Positions 21,995 through 33,845 of a stretch of 64,000 nucleotides of DNA are shown here, in pieces. The DNA is from Pseudomonas inefficax. Lineage in GTDB: Bacteria > Pseudomonadota > Gammaproteobacteria > Pseudomonadales > Pseudomonadaceae. Under the pieces are notes generated by a model. It worked only from the letters and a program-made list of their open reading frames with translations, was not told the origin of the DNA and ran no database searches. The translations under genes were made by a program, and so were the position numbers. The DNA lies in contig NZ_OPYN01000098.1 of NCBI RefSeq assembly GCF_900277125.1, positions 28-64,027 on the forward strand, written 5' to 3'. The first letter of the stretch is position 1; each line of letters starts with the position of its first letter.

Positions 21995-22774
21995 ATGTCT
22001 GCGATGCTCGACCATGTGGTTGCCCAGGTAGTGGCCTTGCAGGTGCGCCTGCTGGCCTGTCGCGAGCGCCTGGCTGCCGATACGGACAGCGAGGCCTTGC
22101 ATGACCTGCGCACCACCCTGCGGCGCCTGCGCAGCCTGCTGCGGCCACTGCGTGGGTTACCAGGGGTGGAGCAGCTGGAGGACGCCGCCAGGTCGTTGGG
22201 CACCCTCACCACGCCGTTGCGTGACCGTGAGGTGCTGGCGGCCGAACTGATCGGGTGTGGTTTTGCCGAGGCCGGGCAGCGGCGTCTGGAAGGGCGTGAC
22301 AGGACCTTCGCCAGTGTTGCCGCCAGCCCGCAGCTGACCCGGGTGCTGGCGATTGTCGACGCGTTTCCGCTGTTCCTGCGGGCAGCTGGCCGCGAAGGGC
22401 TGGTCAAGGGGCTGGAAAAGCGTATCGACAAACGCCTGGGCAAACAGTGGCGCAAGTTGCACAAAGCACTGCAGGACCCGGCCCACGACCGCCACCGCCT
22501 GCGTTTGTTGATCAAGCGTGCGCGTTATGGCGATGAGGCCTATCCGCAGCTCGACCATGCGAGCAAACAGTTGCGGCGCTTGCTGAAGCAGGCTCAGGGT
22601 GACCTGGGTGACTGGCATGATCGCCTGCAATGGCTGCTGCAAGCTCGCGACCATGCCGACCTGGCACCCTGCAAGGCCGCCTGGGAGCAGGAATTGCACG
22701 AGGCCGAGCGCCATTCGGATGTAACGCTGGATGCACTGCAGCAGGCGTTGGCGCGGCGAAAGCCCGAAAAATGA
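21995..22774 (+). CDS. CHAD domain protein
   Basis: 259 residues. Helical CHAD domain with conserved histidines and basic residues (LHDLRTTLRRLRSLL near 35-50; LRDREVLAAEL; KQWRKLHKAL). CHAD domains bind polyphosphate. No adenylate-cyclase-like CYTH domain is fused or adjacent, unlike many relatives. AAGGAGCG lies before the ATG. The upstream lipoprotein gene may be in the same transcript. Confidence 0.85.
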   Translation: MSAMLDHVVAQVVALQVRLLACRERLAADTDSEALHDLRTTLRRLRSLLRPLRGLPGVEQLEDAARSLGTLTTPLRDREVLAAELIGCGFAEAGQRRLEGRDRTFASVAASPQLTRVLAIVDAFPLFLRAAGREGLVKGLEKRIDKRLGKQWRKLHKALQDPAHDRHRLRLLIKRARYGDEAYPQLDHASKQLRRLLKQAQGDLGDWHDRLQWLLQARDHADLAPCKAAWEQELHEAERHSDVTLDALQQALARRKPEK

Positions 22775-22851
22775 CCGATATGCGGGCTGATCGGCAAGGG
22801 TTTGCTGGCTAGGATGGGCAGACCTTTTTCGCTGCAGGCAGGAGCCGGCCA

Positions 22852-23649
22852 ATGAATTTCAACCAACTGCTCGACGCCGTGCGGGCCAACCCCGATGCTG
22901 TGAGCATCCCGCCAAGCTGGGCCCAGGGGCGCGCCGCCTTTGGCGGGCTGATGGCGGCCATGGTTTATGAAGCCATGCGCCAGAAAATCTCCGATGGCCG
23001 CCCCGTGCGTTCGTTGGCCATCAGCTTTGTGGCGCCGGCTGCGGCGGATGTGCCAATCCGCTTCGACGTGGAGGTGCTGCGGGAAGGCAAGGCTGTCAGC
23101 ACCTTGCTGGGCCGTGCCGTTCAGGACGGCCAGGTGGTGACCCTGGTGCAGGGCAATTTCGGTGCAGGGCGGCCGTCGGTGGTCGATGTGCCGGCGTTGC
23201 CGGCCGCGGAAATGAAAGCGCTCGACGACGCCGCTCCCGAGCTACCCCATATCAAAGGCGTTACCCCGGAGTTCATGCAGCATGTCGCCTTGCGCTGGGC
23301 GGTGGGCGGGTTACCGTTCAGTGGCAATCAGTCGCGCCAGATGGGCGGCTGGGTACGTTTGCGCGGAGTGGCAGAAGAGCCGGTCAACGAGGCGCACCTG
23401 CTGGCGTTGGTCGATGCCTGGCCGCCGAGCCTGATGCCGTTTCTCAAGCAGCCTGCTGCCGGCAGCACGTTGACCTGGACCATCGAATTCATGCAGCCCA
23501 CGGCGCAGCTATCGACCCTGGACTGGTGCCGCTATTGCGTGGAGACCGAACATGCGCGGGATGGTTACGGGCATGCCGCCGCAACGTTGAGGACGGCGCA
23601 GGGCGAGTTGCTGGCCTTGAGCCGGCAGACGGTTACCGTGTTTGCCTGA
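22852..23649 (+). CDS. Double hot-dog acyl-CoA thioesterase (TesB-like)
   Basis: 265 residues built as two hot-dog halves: an N-terminal half with AAFGGLMAAMVYEAMRQ and RSLAISFVAPA, and a C-terminal half with DAWPPS and LTWTIEFMQP. These fit TesB/YbgC-like acyl-CoA thioesterases that release free fatty acid and CoA in the cytosol. CAGGAGCC precedes the ATG. Chain-length preference cannot be read from sequence. Confidence 0.85.
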   Translation: MNFNQLLDAVRANPDAVSIPPSWAQGRAAFGGLMAAMVYEAMRQKISDGRPVRSLAISFVAPAAADVPIRFDVEVLREGKAVSTLLGRAVQDGQVVTLVQGNFGAGRPSVVDVPALPAAEMKALDDAAPELPHIKGVTPEFMQHVALRWAVGGLPFSGNQSRQMGGWVRLRGVAEEPVNEAHLLALVDAWPPSLMPFLKQPAAGSTLTWTIEFMQPTAQLSTLDWCRYCVETEHARDGYGHAAATLRTAQGELLALSRQTVTVFA

Positions 23650-23677
23650 CCGAGCCTGGGAGCGCGTTGCGCTCCTA

Positions 23678-23759
23678 TCGCGACACAAGGCCGCTCCCAC
23701 AGGATCGCGTGAATCTCAGGAGATGCGCGATCTTGTGGGAGCGGCCTTGCGTCGCGATT
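23678..23759. repeat. Inverted repeat of the GGCCTTGTGTCGCGA type
   Basis: Arms 23678-23709 and 23726-23759, containing CGCTCCCACAGGATCGCG and its complement with a few mismatches. Lies between convergent genes. Confidence 0.85.
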
Positions 23760-23784
23760 GGGCTGCAGAGCAGCCCCAATAGCA

Positions 23785-24153
23785 TCAATGCCGATGCTTG
23801 TGTCGTTCCCGCCAGGCCTTCCACCAGGCCCCGCTCAGCAAGAAGCGCGGAAAGGTGATGAACTGCTCGGTCAGCAGGCGTTGCACGGCATCCTTGCGGT
23901 TCGCGAAGGGCTCGGGTTGCTCTGCTTCCAGGCGATGGCCCTGGCGCTGCAGGCCCAGGCCAGCGATCAAGGCAATGATGCCAACGGCAATCTGGCCCAG
24001 ATCCAGGCCGAACAGCCCGGACAGAATCAGCAACGCGCCAAGGATGAACAACGGCACGGCGATCAGGTGCAGCACTAGGTTGGCCGGGTGGCGGTGGTTG
24101 TGATGGTAGCCGCGCCATTGCCAGGCGGGCAGGTTGGGCAGGCGTTTGCTCAT
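23785..24153 (-). CDS. DUF962 / Mpo1-like membrane protein
   Basis: 122 residues with two membrane segments (about 25-45 and 50-68) and the N-terminal HHNHRHPANLVLHLIAVP motif typical of DUF962. The yeast member Mpo1 is an Fe(II) dioxygenase of 2-hydroxy fatty acids; the histidine motif is present here but the bacterial role is not settled. C-terminus is rich in His, Arg and Lys. Start at 24153 because GAGGAA lies seven bases upstream; the ATG two codons earlier overlaps that site. Confidence 0.82.
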   Translation of the reverse strand: MSKRLPNLPAWQWRGYHHNHRHPANLVLHLIAVPLFILGALLILSGLFGLDLGQIAVGIIALIAGLGLQRQGHRLEAEQPEPFANRKDAVQRLLTEQFITFPRFLLSGAWWKAWRERHKHRH

Positions 24154-24228
24154 GGGCATTTCCTCTCGGTCATGCCCAAAGCTTAGTGCGCCCCCAAGGC
24201 GGGAGCCAATCGAGGCTGGCTATGGTGA

Positions 24229-25707
24229 CTATAGCTTGAGCTGGCCAATGGCCTTGTTCAGTTCACCGGCCAGGGTTGCCAGTTCGCTGCTGGTGGTCGC
24301 GGAGCCCACGGTCTGTTGCACGGTCTGTTCGGTGACATCGCGAATGCTCACCACGGCGCGGTTCATTTCCTCGGCCACCTGGCTTTGCTGCTCGGCTGCC
24401 ACGGCAATCTGGGTATTGCTTTCGCGCATCTGTGCCACGGCACCAGTGATCTCGGCCAGTGCTTCGCCGGCTTCCTGGGCCTGCCGGACGCAGTCGTCGG
24501 CCTTGTACGAGCTTTCCTGCATGAACTCCACTGCATCGCGGGTGCCTGACTGCAGGGCCGAGACCATGGTGGTGATCTCGTCGGTGGAGGTTTGCACGCG
24601 CTTGGCCAGGTTGCGCACTTCATCGGCCACCACGGCAAAGCCGCGGCCCAGGTCGCCGGCGCGCGCTGCTTCGATGGCGGCATTGAGGGCCAGCAGGTTG
24701 GTCTGCTCGGCGATGCTGTGGATCACACTGACCACGCCATTGATCTTCTGACTGTCTTCGGCCAGTTGACGAATCATCTCGGCAGTTTGCTGCACGCCGC
24801 TGGACAATCCGGAGATCGAGTCCTGCACTCGGCTGACCACCTCCTGACCGCTACCGGCCAAGGTGTCGGCTGTTTGTGACAGATCACGGGTAGCGCCAGC
24901 ATGCTGGGCGATGTGGTGCACCGTAGCCGACATTTCGTTGATGGCGGTAGCGGCCTGGTCGGTCTCGCTCTGCTGGCCGAGCATGCCGTGGCGCACATCG
25001 CTCATGCTCGCGGCCAGGCGAGCGGCGCCGGAGTCCAGTTGCGCAGCGGTGTGGGCGACGGTACTGACCACGCGATGGTAGGTCGCCTGCATGGCATTGA
25101 AGGCCCCGGCCATCTGGCCGACCTCGTCGCCACAGGCCAGCGGCACTCGGGCCGAAAGGTCGCCGGTTTTTTCCACGTGCAGCATCACGTCCTTGAGGGT
25201 GTTGAGCTGGCTGAGCAGAAAGCGGATCAGTAGCTGCGAGGCGCCGAGCATGGCCAGCATCAGGATCAGTACGCATACCGCGTAGTTGCTGAAGCGGTCG
25301 AAGAACACCTGGCGCAGGCTTGGCGACTGGGCCAGCACGGCCATTTGCTGATCGCCGTTGCGCAGTACCTGCGCGCCTTGTAGCGGGTTGTCGCCCAAGA
25401 GCCGGGCGGCGGGCAGCTCGACCCAGCCTTGGGCATCGCGCAGGGCCTCGAGGGGTTCGCCCGCGAAGGTGGGCGTCTGCCCGGCGGACCAGCTGATGAC
25501 GTTGGCCGGGCGGGGCAGCGGCTGGCCGGCCGGCCATGCAGCCAGCAGTTGTGCCTGTGCAGCTGCCTGGGCCTGCGCGGCCTCGGCGCGAGCGCGCTGC
25601 TCCAGGTGTACGGCATAGAGCACCAGCAGCAAGGTCGTGACAAAGGCCACCGCGTTGACGGCCCAGAACTTGTACTTCAGGGAAACATTGCTAAGCCAGG
25701 CACCCAT
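24229..25707 (-). CDS. Methyl-accepting chemotaxis protein
   Basis: 492 residues. Membrane helix about 13-32, a periplasmic sensing region of about 110 residues, second helix about 145-165, HAMP, then a long signalling coiled coil with the hairpin tip [38 protein letters not shown]. It should pass ligand signals to CheA/CheW. The periplasmic part is rich in Ala, Gln and Leu, and no known ligand motif is visible. No C-terminal CheR pentapeptide. Single-gene unit. Confidence 0.95.
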   Translation of the reverse strand: MGAWLSNVSLKYKFWAVNAVAFVTTLLLVLYAVHLEQRARAEAAQAQAAAQAQLLAAWPAGQPLPRPANVISWSAGQTPTFAGEPLEALRDAQGWVELPAARLLGDNPLQGAQVLRNGDQQMAVLAQSPSLRQVFFDRFSNYAVCVLILMLAMLGASQLLIRFLLSQLNTLKDVMLHVEKTGDLSARVPLACGDEVGQMAGAFNAMQATYHRVVSTVAHTAAQLDSGAARLAASMSDVRHGMLGQQSETDQAATAINEMSATVHHIAQHAGATRDLSQTADTLAGSGQEVVSRVQDSISGLSSGVQQTAEMIRQLAEDSQKINGVVSVIHSIAEQTNLLALNAAIEAARAGDLGRGFAVVADEVRNLAKRVQTSTDEITTMVSALQSGTRDAVEFMQESSYKADDCVRQAQEAGEALAEITGAVAQMRESNTQIAVAAEQQSQVAEEMNRAVVSIRDVTEQTVQQTVGSATTSSELATLAGELNKAIGQLKL

Positions 25708-25816
25708 GGGCAGGTCTTCTCTGAGTTGAGCGGAAACAATATTGGCAAGGTGCCATCATTGTGCCTGCGTGCCCCAAGGAGTTTGTTGACGCATATCAAC
25801 TCCAAGCGTCAGCCCC

Positions 25817-25909
25817 CTGTAGGAGCAGCCTTGTGCTGCGAAGGGGCAGGTAAGGCCAACCGATGTAGTAGCTGTTATGGTCTCTTCGCAGCACAAGGCT
25901 GCTCCTACA
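25817..25909. repeat. Inverted repeat of the GCAGCCTTGTGCTGCGAA type
   Basis: CTGTAGGAGCAGCCTTGTGC (from 25817) and its complement (to 25909) in head-to-head arrangement, 93 bases in all, upstream of the chemoreceptor gene. Confidence 0.88.
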
Positions 25910-25925
25910 AAGGGTCGCGTCGGGT

Positions 25926-28287
<2,362 letters not shown>

Positions 28288-28400
28288 CAAATCGATTTTG
28301 TCGATTGTTATGTTGGGTTTTTTGCGATTTTCATATCTATTGAATCGATTATGATGACGCCCATCCCAACACAACTTTCCCGCTTCAAGGAGTCTTCGAC

Positions 28401-28838
28401 ATGAACAACGCTACCCTCAACGCTCTGTTCTCTACCCGCGCCGGTGCTGGCCTGAGCGTCATCCGTATCCTGGTCGGCATCATCTTCATCGCGCACGGTG
28501 CGCAAAAACTGTTCGGCATGTTCGGTGGCTATGGCCTGGAAGGCACCGGCCAGTGGATGGAGAGCATCGGCCTGGCCCCGGGTTACCTGATGGCGCTGCT
28601 GTCCGGTAGTGCCGAGTTCTTCGGTGGCCTGGCCCTGGTGATCGGCCTGTTGGCCCGTCCAGCAGCCCTGGTGCTGGCCGTGACCCTGGTGGTGGCGATC
28701 CTCTCGGTGCACATTGGCAACGGCCTGTTCATGTCCAACAACGGCTATGAGTTCGGCCTGGCCCTGCTGGCCGGTACCGTCGCGGTGCTGATCGAAGGCG
28801 CTGGCCGCTTCTCGCTGGACCGCCTGATCGCTCGCTGA
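28401..28838 (+). CDS. DoxX-family membrane protein
   Basis: 145 residues with four predicted membrane helices (about 18-35, 55-75, 80-100, 115-135). The core RILVGIIFIAHGAQKLFGMFGG is typical of DoxX. Such proteins are linked to thiol and redox homeostasis in some bacteria, but no function is shown here. AAGGAG precedes the ATG. Followed by a 24-pair palindrome. Confidence 0.88.
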   Translation: MNNATLNALFSTRAGAGLSVIRILVGIIFIAHGAQKLFGMFGGYGLEGTGQWMESIGLAPGYLMALLSGSAEFFGGLALVIGLLARPAALVLAVTLVVAILSVHIGNGLFMSNNGYEFGLALLAGTVAVLIEGAGRFSLDRLIAR

Positions 28839-28850
28839 TACACCGTGAAC

Positions 28851-28904
28851 GCCAAGATACAAGCCTCAGGCCGATCACTTTCGGCTTGAGGCTTGTATCT
28901 TGGC
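28851..28904. terminator. Very long palindrome after doxX
   Basis: Perfect 18-base arms 28851-28868 and 28887-28904, continued by a G-T pair and five more pairs (28870-28874 with 28881-28885) around the loop TCACTT: 24 pairs in total. No clean T run follows. Probably a transcript end or a REP-like element unlike the common families here. Confidence 0.7.
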
Positions 28905-29060
28905 GCTTGTAGCTCTAGCATACCGCCTGCGCCGATTTAAACAGCTACTTGCGGGGCGCAGGAAGCCCACCTCCGGGTCATCCGAAATACCGCTAAAGCG
29001 CTGGTTCGGTGACGCCTCCCACCGCTGCCCAGCGGGTTTCGCGAGGCGGAGAGAAGCTCC

Positions 29061-29369
29061 ATGAGTTGCCCACGTACCAGTGTCTGTTTGAGCCCCTTGC
29101 CTGCCAGCCAGGCGTCTCGCACACCGCGCATCCTGCTCGGCGGCCAGCATCAACCCACGCTTTTACGTCATCTCGAAGGCCTGTCCCGGCGCAAGGGCCA
29201 GGCGCGTGCATTTCTGATCCAGTTCGCCGATACCGGCTGCCACCTCGCGCAGTATGGCAATGACCGTTTCGACCTGGCCGTGATCCAGGCTCCGGCACCG
29301 GACGAGGCCGCCGAAATCATAGGCCACCTCACCCGTATCGCGCGCCAGGGCCTGATTACCCGCCGCTGA
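29061..29369 (+). CDS. Conserved hypothetical protein upstream of greB
   Basis: 102 residues, basic N-terminal half (RTSVCLSPLPASQASRTPRI) and a more ordered C-terminal half (GQARAFLIQFADTGCHLAQYGNDRFDLAVIQAPAPDEAAEIIGHLTRIARQGL). No signal peptide or membrane segment. GGAGAG precedes the ATG. It ends 11 bases before the greB start, so the two are probably co-transcribed. Function unknown. The stretch 28905-29060 before it shows only a small CCGCTG/CAGCGG hairpin. Confidence 0.65.
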   Translation: MSCPRTSVCLSPLPASQASRTPRILLGGQHQPTLLRHLEGLSRRKGQARAFLIQFADTGCHLAQYGNDRFDLAVIQAPAPDEAAEIIGHLTRIARQGLITRR

Positions 29370-29380
29370 GGAGCGCGCTG

Positions 29381-29854
29381 TTGAGTACCAACATCATCAC
29401 CACGGAAGGCCATGAGGCGCTGAAGAAAGAGCTGGACCACCTGTGGCGAGTGTACCGCCCGGAAATTACCCAGAAGGTTACCTGGGCGGCATCGCTGGGC
29501 GACCGCAGCGAGAACGCCGACTACCAGTACAACAAGAAGCTGCTGCGCGAGATCGACCGTCGGGTGCGTTACCTGCGCAAGCGCCTTGAGGATGTAAAGG
29601 TAGTGGCCTACTCGCCGCAGCAGGAGGGCAAGGTGTTTTTCGGGGCCTGGGTGGAGATCGAGAACGATGAGGGCGAGACGATGAAGTTTCGCATTGTCGG
29701 TTATGACGAGATCTATGGGCGCAATGACTACATCTCGATCGACTCGCCCATGGCGCGTGCCCTGCTGAAGAAGGAGGAGGGTGATGAGGTGGTGGTGCAC
29801 ACGCCTACTGGTGAAGCGACTTGGTATGTGAACCGCATCAGCTACGGCCAGTGA
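29381..29854 (+). CDS. greB: Transcription elongation factor GreB
   Basis: 157 residues, N-terminal coiled-coil with the acidic tip (LGDRSENADYQYNKKLLREIDRRVRYL) that reaches into RNA polymerase to stimulate transcript cleavage, then the FKBP-like C-terminal domain (WVEIENDEGETMKFRIVG). The longer basic linker fits GreB rather than GreA. Start codon is TTG at 29381, with GAGGAG nine bases upstream. Confidence 0.95.
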   Translation: MSTNIITTEGHEALKKELDHLWRVYRPEITQKVTWAASLGDRSENADYQYNKKLLREIDRRVRYLRKRLEDVKVVAYSPQQEGKVFFGAWVEIENDEGETMKFRIVGYDEIYGRNDYISIDSPMARALLKKEEGDEVVVHTPTGEATWYVNRISYGQ

Positions 29855-29864
29855 TCTGGTGTTG

Positions 29865-29974
29865 CCTGTGCCGGCCTCTTCGCGAGTAAACCCGCTCCCA
29901 CAGGTCCGACACAGGTTTCAAGTATTGTGGCGAACCTGTGGGAGCGGGTTTACCCGCGAAGAGGCCGGCACAGG
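29865..29974. repeat. REP inverted pair after greB
   Basis: GCGGGTTTACCCGC-type units face each other, with arms reaching CCTGTGCCGGCCTCTTCGCG at both ends and one mismatch. Lies between convergent greB and the ABC exporter. Confidence 0.9.
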
Positions 29975-29980
29975 AAGCCA

Positions 29981-32488
29981 TCAACTCTCGCGCAAAACCG
30001 CCAACGGGCTGGCATTCAACGCCCGCCGCGTTCCCAGCACCCCCGCACCACCCACCAATAGCGCCCCTGCCAGCGGCAACACCAGCAACCACACATGCGG
30101 GCTCCATTGCAGGTCGAAGGCATAGCGGTACAGCACCAGGGTAATCAGTTCGCACCCGACCGCTGCCAGCAAGCCGCTGGCCGCCCCCAGCAAGCCGAAC
30201 TCGATCCGCCGTGCCTTGACCAGCAATGGCCGCGCCGCGCCCAACGCACGTAGCAAGGCACCCTGGCGAATGCGCTCGTCCAGCGTCGCCTGCAAACCAG
30301 CGAACAACACCGCCAGCCCGGCTGCCAGCACGAACAGCAACACATACTCCACCGCCAGGGTCACCTGGGCGAGGATGCTGCGCAGCTGATCGAGCAAGGC
30401 GTCCACCTGCAGGATGGTCACCGCCGGGAATGCGCGTGACAGCGCCACCACATCCAGGTCATGGCCCGGAGCCAGATAGAAGCTGGTCAGGTAGGTGGTC
30501 GGCAATCCCTGCAGCGTGCCGGGTTGGAAGATCATGTAGAAGTTCGGCTGGAAGCTGTCCCAGTGCACGCTGCGCAGGCTGCTGACCCGGGCCTGGCGCT
30601 GCTGGCCGCCGATGTCGAAGGTCAGCAGGTCGCCCAGTTGCAGTTTCAGGCTGCTGGCCAGTTCCGCCTCTACCGACACACCGGGGGTTTCATCTTCGGC
30701 TGGCAACGCCTGCCACCAATTGCCGCTCGCCAGTGTGTTGCCTTCGGGCAGTTCGGCCGCCCAGGTCAGGCTGAGGTCGCGCTGCACGGCGCGCTCGCCT
30801 GCCGAGTCCTTGCTGACCACCTGCTGCACCGGTTGCTCGTTGATACGCACCAGGCGGCCAGGTGTCACCGGGTACAGCGGCGCCGAGGTGGCGTTGACCT
30901 GCTGCAGGTGTTGGGCGAAGGGCTCACGATCATCCGGCAGGATGTTCAGGGCGAAATGGTTGGGTGCATCCTTGGGCAACTGCGCTTGCCAGGTGTCGAG
31001 CAGTTCCGCGCGCAGCAGCGCGACCAGGGCCATGGCCAGCAGGATCAGGCCAAAGGCCAGAGCCTGGCCCGCAGCGGCCATTGGGTGGCGCAGCAGTTGG
31101 CCCAGCCCCAGGCGCCAGGTCAGAGGGGCCCCAGCCAGCAATTGGCGCAGGCTGCGCAAACCGAGCAGCAGCAGGCCACCGAGCAGCAGCGCGGCGACCA
31201 GGCCGCCACCGAGCAGGGCGAAGGTGAGCAGCAGGTCGAGGCTCAGGCGCCACATGATCAAGCCCAGGGCAAACAGGGCCGCGCCGTACACCAGCCAGCT
31301 GCTGGGCGGTATCGGCAGCAGGTCGCGGCGTAGCACGCGCAGCGGTGGCACCTGGCCCAGCGCGGCGATTGGCGGCAGGGCGAAACCAGCCAGGGCCACC
31401 AGCCCGGTAGCGATACCGGCCATGGCCGGGACGATGCCGCCTGCAGGCACTACGCTTGGCAGCAGGCCATGCAGCAGGCGGAACAGGCCCAGTTGGGCCA
31501 GCCAGCCGAGCAGGGCGCCGGCCAGCGCGGCGACCAGGCCAAGCATGGCCAATTGCAGGCAGTACAGGCCCAGTGCCTGGCGGCGCGAAAGGCCGAGGCA
31601 GCGCAGCAGGGCGCTGGCGTCCAGGCGGCGTGCGGCATAGCGGCTGGCCGACAGCGCCACGGCGACGCCTGCCAGCAGCACTGCCACCAGGCTGGCCATG
31701 TTCAGGTAGCGCTCGGCCTTGCCCAGTGCGCCGCCGACCTGCTGGTTGCCGTCGCGGGTGTCGCGCAGGCGCTGGTTGGCGGCCAGGTCCTTTTTCAGTG
31801 CCTCGCGGTACCGGGCCAATGCTTCGGCATCGCCGCGCCACAGGTCGCGGTAGGTGACCCGGCTGCCCGGCTGGATCACGCCGGTGGCTTGCAGGTCGGC
31901 CAGGTTCATCATTACCCGTGGGGTAAGGCTGTAGAAATTGTTGGCGCGGTCCGGTTCGTAGGTCAGCACGCGGCTCATTCGCAGCGTCTTCATGCCCACA
32001 TCGATGCTGTCGCCAACCTTCAGCCCCAGCGCCGCCAGCAGGCGTGGTTCAACCCATGCTTCCCCAGGTGCCGGGCCGCCTCCCGGGGTTTCTGCGGCAT
32101 ACGGCGCCGCGGCGCTGCGCACTTGCCCGCGCAACGGGTAGGCACCATCGGCAGCCTTGACGCTGGACAGCTGGATGCCGTTGTCGCCGCCGACCACGCT
32201 GGTGAACTCGACCACCTGGGCGTGGCGCAGGCCTAGCGCCTTGCCAGCCTCGATCTGCTGGTCGCGGGCCGGGGCGCTGCCCTGCAGCACCAGGTCGGCA
32301 CCGAGGAACTCGCTGGCGCGCAGTTGCATGGCACCGTTGAGACGGGCACCGAAATAGCCGATGGCAGTACTCGCCGCCACCGCCACCACCAGGGCGAAGA
32401 ACAGCACGCGCACCTCGCTGGCGCGAATGTCGCGCAGCAGCTGGCGCAGGGCCAGGCCGCACAGGCGGGACAGCGGCATGTGGTTCAT
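29981..32488 (-). CDS. FtsX-type ABC exporter permease (YbbP-like)
   Basis: 835 residues with the double-FtsX plan: one N-terminal membrane helix (about 25-45), a large periplasmic domain (about 50-240), a cluster of membrane helices in the middle, a second periplasmic region (about 490-690) and C-terminal helices. This matches YbbP of the YbbA-YbbP system. Its ATG overlaps the stop of the ATPase gene (TGATG). Cargo unknown; tesA is divergent from the ATPase gene, as in E. coli where tesA borders ybbA-ybbP. Confidence 0.88.
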   Translation of the reverse strand: MNHMPLSRLCGLALRQLLRDIRASEVRVLFFALVVAVAASTAIGYFGARLNGAMQLRASEFLGADLVLQGSAPARDQQIEAGKALGLRHAQVVEFTSVVGGDNGIQLSSVKAADGAYPLRGQVRSAAAPYAAETPGGGPAPGEAWVEPRLLAALGLKVGDSIDVGMKTLRMSRVLTYEPDRANNFYSLTPRVMMNLADLQATGVIQPGSRVTYRDLWRGDAEALARYREALKKDLAANQRLRDTRDGNQQVGGALGKAERYLNMASLVAVLLAGVAVALSASRYAARRLDASALLRCLGLSRRQALGLYCLQLAMLGLVAALAGALLGWLAQLGLFRLLHGLLPSVVPAGGIVPAMAGIATGLVALAGFALPPIAALGQVPPLRVLRRDLLPIPPSSWLVYGAALFALGLIMWRLSLDLLLTFALLGGGLVAALLLGGLLLLGLRSLRQLLAGAPLTWRLGLGQLLRHPMAAAGQALAFGLILLAMALVALLRAELLDTWQAQLPKDAPNHFALNILPDDREPFAQHLQQVNATSAPLYPVTPGRLVRINEQPVQQVVSKDSAGERAVQRDLSLTWAAELPEGNTLASGNWWQALPAEDETPGVSVEAELASSLKLQLGDLLTFDIGGQQRQARVSSLRSVHWDSFQPNFYMIFQPGTLQGLPTTYLTSFYLAPGHDLDVVALSRAFPAVTILQVDALLDQLRSILAQVTLAVEYVLLFVLAAGLAVLFAGLQATLDERIRQGALLRALGAARPLLVKARRIEFGLLGAASGLLAAVGCELITLVLYRYAFDLQWSPHVWLLVLPLAGALLVGGAGVLGTRRALNASPLAVLRES

Positions 32489-33171
32489 CAGGCCTCCACC
32501 GGGGCCACCAGGCGGCCCGCATCCAGGCGGATCTGGCGACGGCAGCGCCGGGCCAGGCGTTCGTCATGGGTAACCAGCACCAGGGTGGTGCCGCGCTCCT
32601 TGTTCAGTTCGAACAGCAGGTCGCTGATGCGCTCGCCGGTGTGGCTGTCGAGGTTGCCGGTGGGTTCGTCGGCGAACAGCACTGCCGGTTGCGCGGCGAA
32701 GGCGCGGGCGATGGCTACCCGTTGCTGTTCGCCGCCCGAAAGCTGGCGCGGGGTGTGGCTCAGACGCTTGCCCAGGCCGACCCGTTCGAGCAGGGTGCGT
32801 GCGTGTTCGCGGGCATCGCGGCGGCCGTCCAGCTCCAGCGGCAGCATGACGTTTTCCAGGGCGTTGAGGCTGTCGAGCAGCTGGAACGACTGGAACACGA
32901 AGCCCACATGTTCGGCGCGCACCCGCGCGCGTTGGTCTTCATCCAGCGGCCCCAGGTCGTGGCCAGCGAGGATGACCTTGCCGGCACTGGGCTGGTCGAG
33001 GCCGGCAAGCAGGCCGAGCAGGGTCGACTTGCCCGAGCCCGAGGCGCCGACGATGGCCAGGCTGTCGCCTTGAGCCAAGTCGAGCGACAGCGCGTGCAAG
33101 ATAGTCAGGTCACCTTCCGCGCTGGGGACCACTTTGCTAAGGTTCTGCGCAACGAGAATGCTGGGGCCCAT
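32488..33171 (-). CDS. ABC exporter ATPase (YbbA-like)
   Basis: 227 residues, LolD/MacB-type ATPase. Walker A GASGSGKST, signature LSGGEQQRV, Walker B VLFADEPTGNLD, H-loop VTHD. Partner of the large FtsX-type permease encoded directly after it. Start at 33171 gives the usual MGPSILVAQNLSKV start; only a weak GGA ribosome site is visible. This start codon is ten bases from the divergent tesA start. Confidence 0.92.
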   Translation of the reverse strand: MGPSILVAQNLSKVVPSAEGDLTILHALSLDLAQGDSLAIVGASGSGKSTLLGLLAGLDQPSAGKVILAGHDLGPLDEDQRARVRAEHVGFVFQSFQLLDSLNALENVMLPLELDGRRDAREHARTLLERVGLGKRLSHTPRQLSGGEQQRVAIARAFAAQPAVLFADEPTGNLDSHTGERISDLLFELNKERGTTLVLVTHDERLARRCRRQIRLDAGRLVAPVEA

Positions 33172-33181
33172 GGAGAATCCG

Positions 33182-33787
33182 ATGCGAGTGTGGTGGTTGA
33201 GTGCCGGTCTGGCCTTGTATTGCCTGGCCCAGAGCGCGGCGGCGGGAACACTGCTGGTTGTCGGCGATAGTATCAGCGCCGGTTTTGGCCTGGATACCCG
33301 CCAGGGCTGGGTTTCCCTGTTGCAGGCCCGCCTGAAGGATGAAGGTTTCGACGACAGAGTGGTCAATGCATCGATCAGCGGCGACACCAGTGCAGGTGGC
33401 CAGGCGCGGCTGCCGGCGCTGCTTGCAGCACACAAGCCGAGCCTGGTGGTGCTGGAGCTTGGTGGCAACGATGGCCTGCGCGGGCAGCCGCCAGCGCAAT
33501 TGCAACAAAATCTTGCCTCGATGATCGAGAGTTCGCAAAAGGCCGGTGCCAAGGTAGTACTGCTTGGCATGCGCCTGCCACCCAATTATGGCGTGCGCTA
33601 CACCACCGCCTTCGCCCAGGTGTATGAACAGCTGGCGACAGAAAAACAGGTTCCGCTGGTGCCTTTTTTTCTCGAGGGGGTAGGGGGCGTGCCTGAGTTG
33701 ATGCAGGCGGATGGCATTCACCCGGCACAGGCCGCCCAGCAGCGCCTGCTGGAAAATGCCTGGCCGGCGATAAAACCCTTGCTGTGA
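33182..33787 (+). CDS. tesA: Arylesterase / thioesterase I (TesA)
   Basis: 201 residues. Sec signal peptide (about 1-20, LSAGLALYCLAQSAAA). SGNH hydrolase blocks: GDSIS (catalytic Ser), ISGDT, GGNDG and the catalytic DGIHP pair. A periplasmic thioesterase, protease and lysophospholipase in E. coli. Start at 33182 has GGAG eight bases upstream; earlier in-frame Mets overlap the ATPase gene. Confidence 0.94.
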   Translation: MRVWWLSAGLALYCLAQSAAAGTLLVVGDSISAGFGLDTRQGWVSLLQARLKDEGFDDRVVNASISGDTSAGGQARLPALLAAHKPSLVVLELGGNDGLRGQPPAQLQQNLASMIESSQKAGAKVVLLGMRLPPNYGVRYTTAFAQVYEQLATEKQVPLVPFFLEGVGGVPELMQADGIHPAQAAQQRLLENAWPAIKPLL

Positions 33788-33845
33788 CGCTTTAAACGGC
33801 GCCGGCTTTCGGCTAATGTTGCGCCCCCCGTTTCGAGTGCCACCG

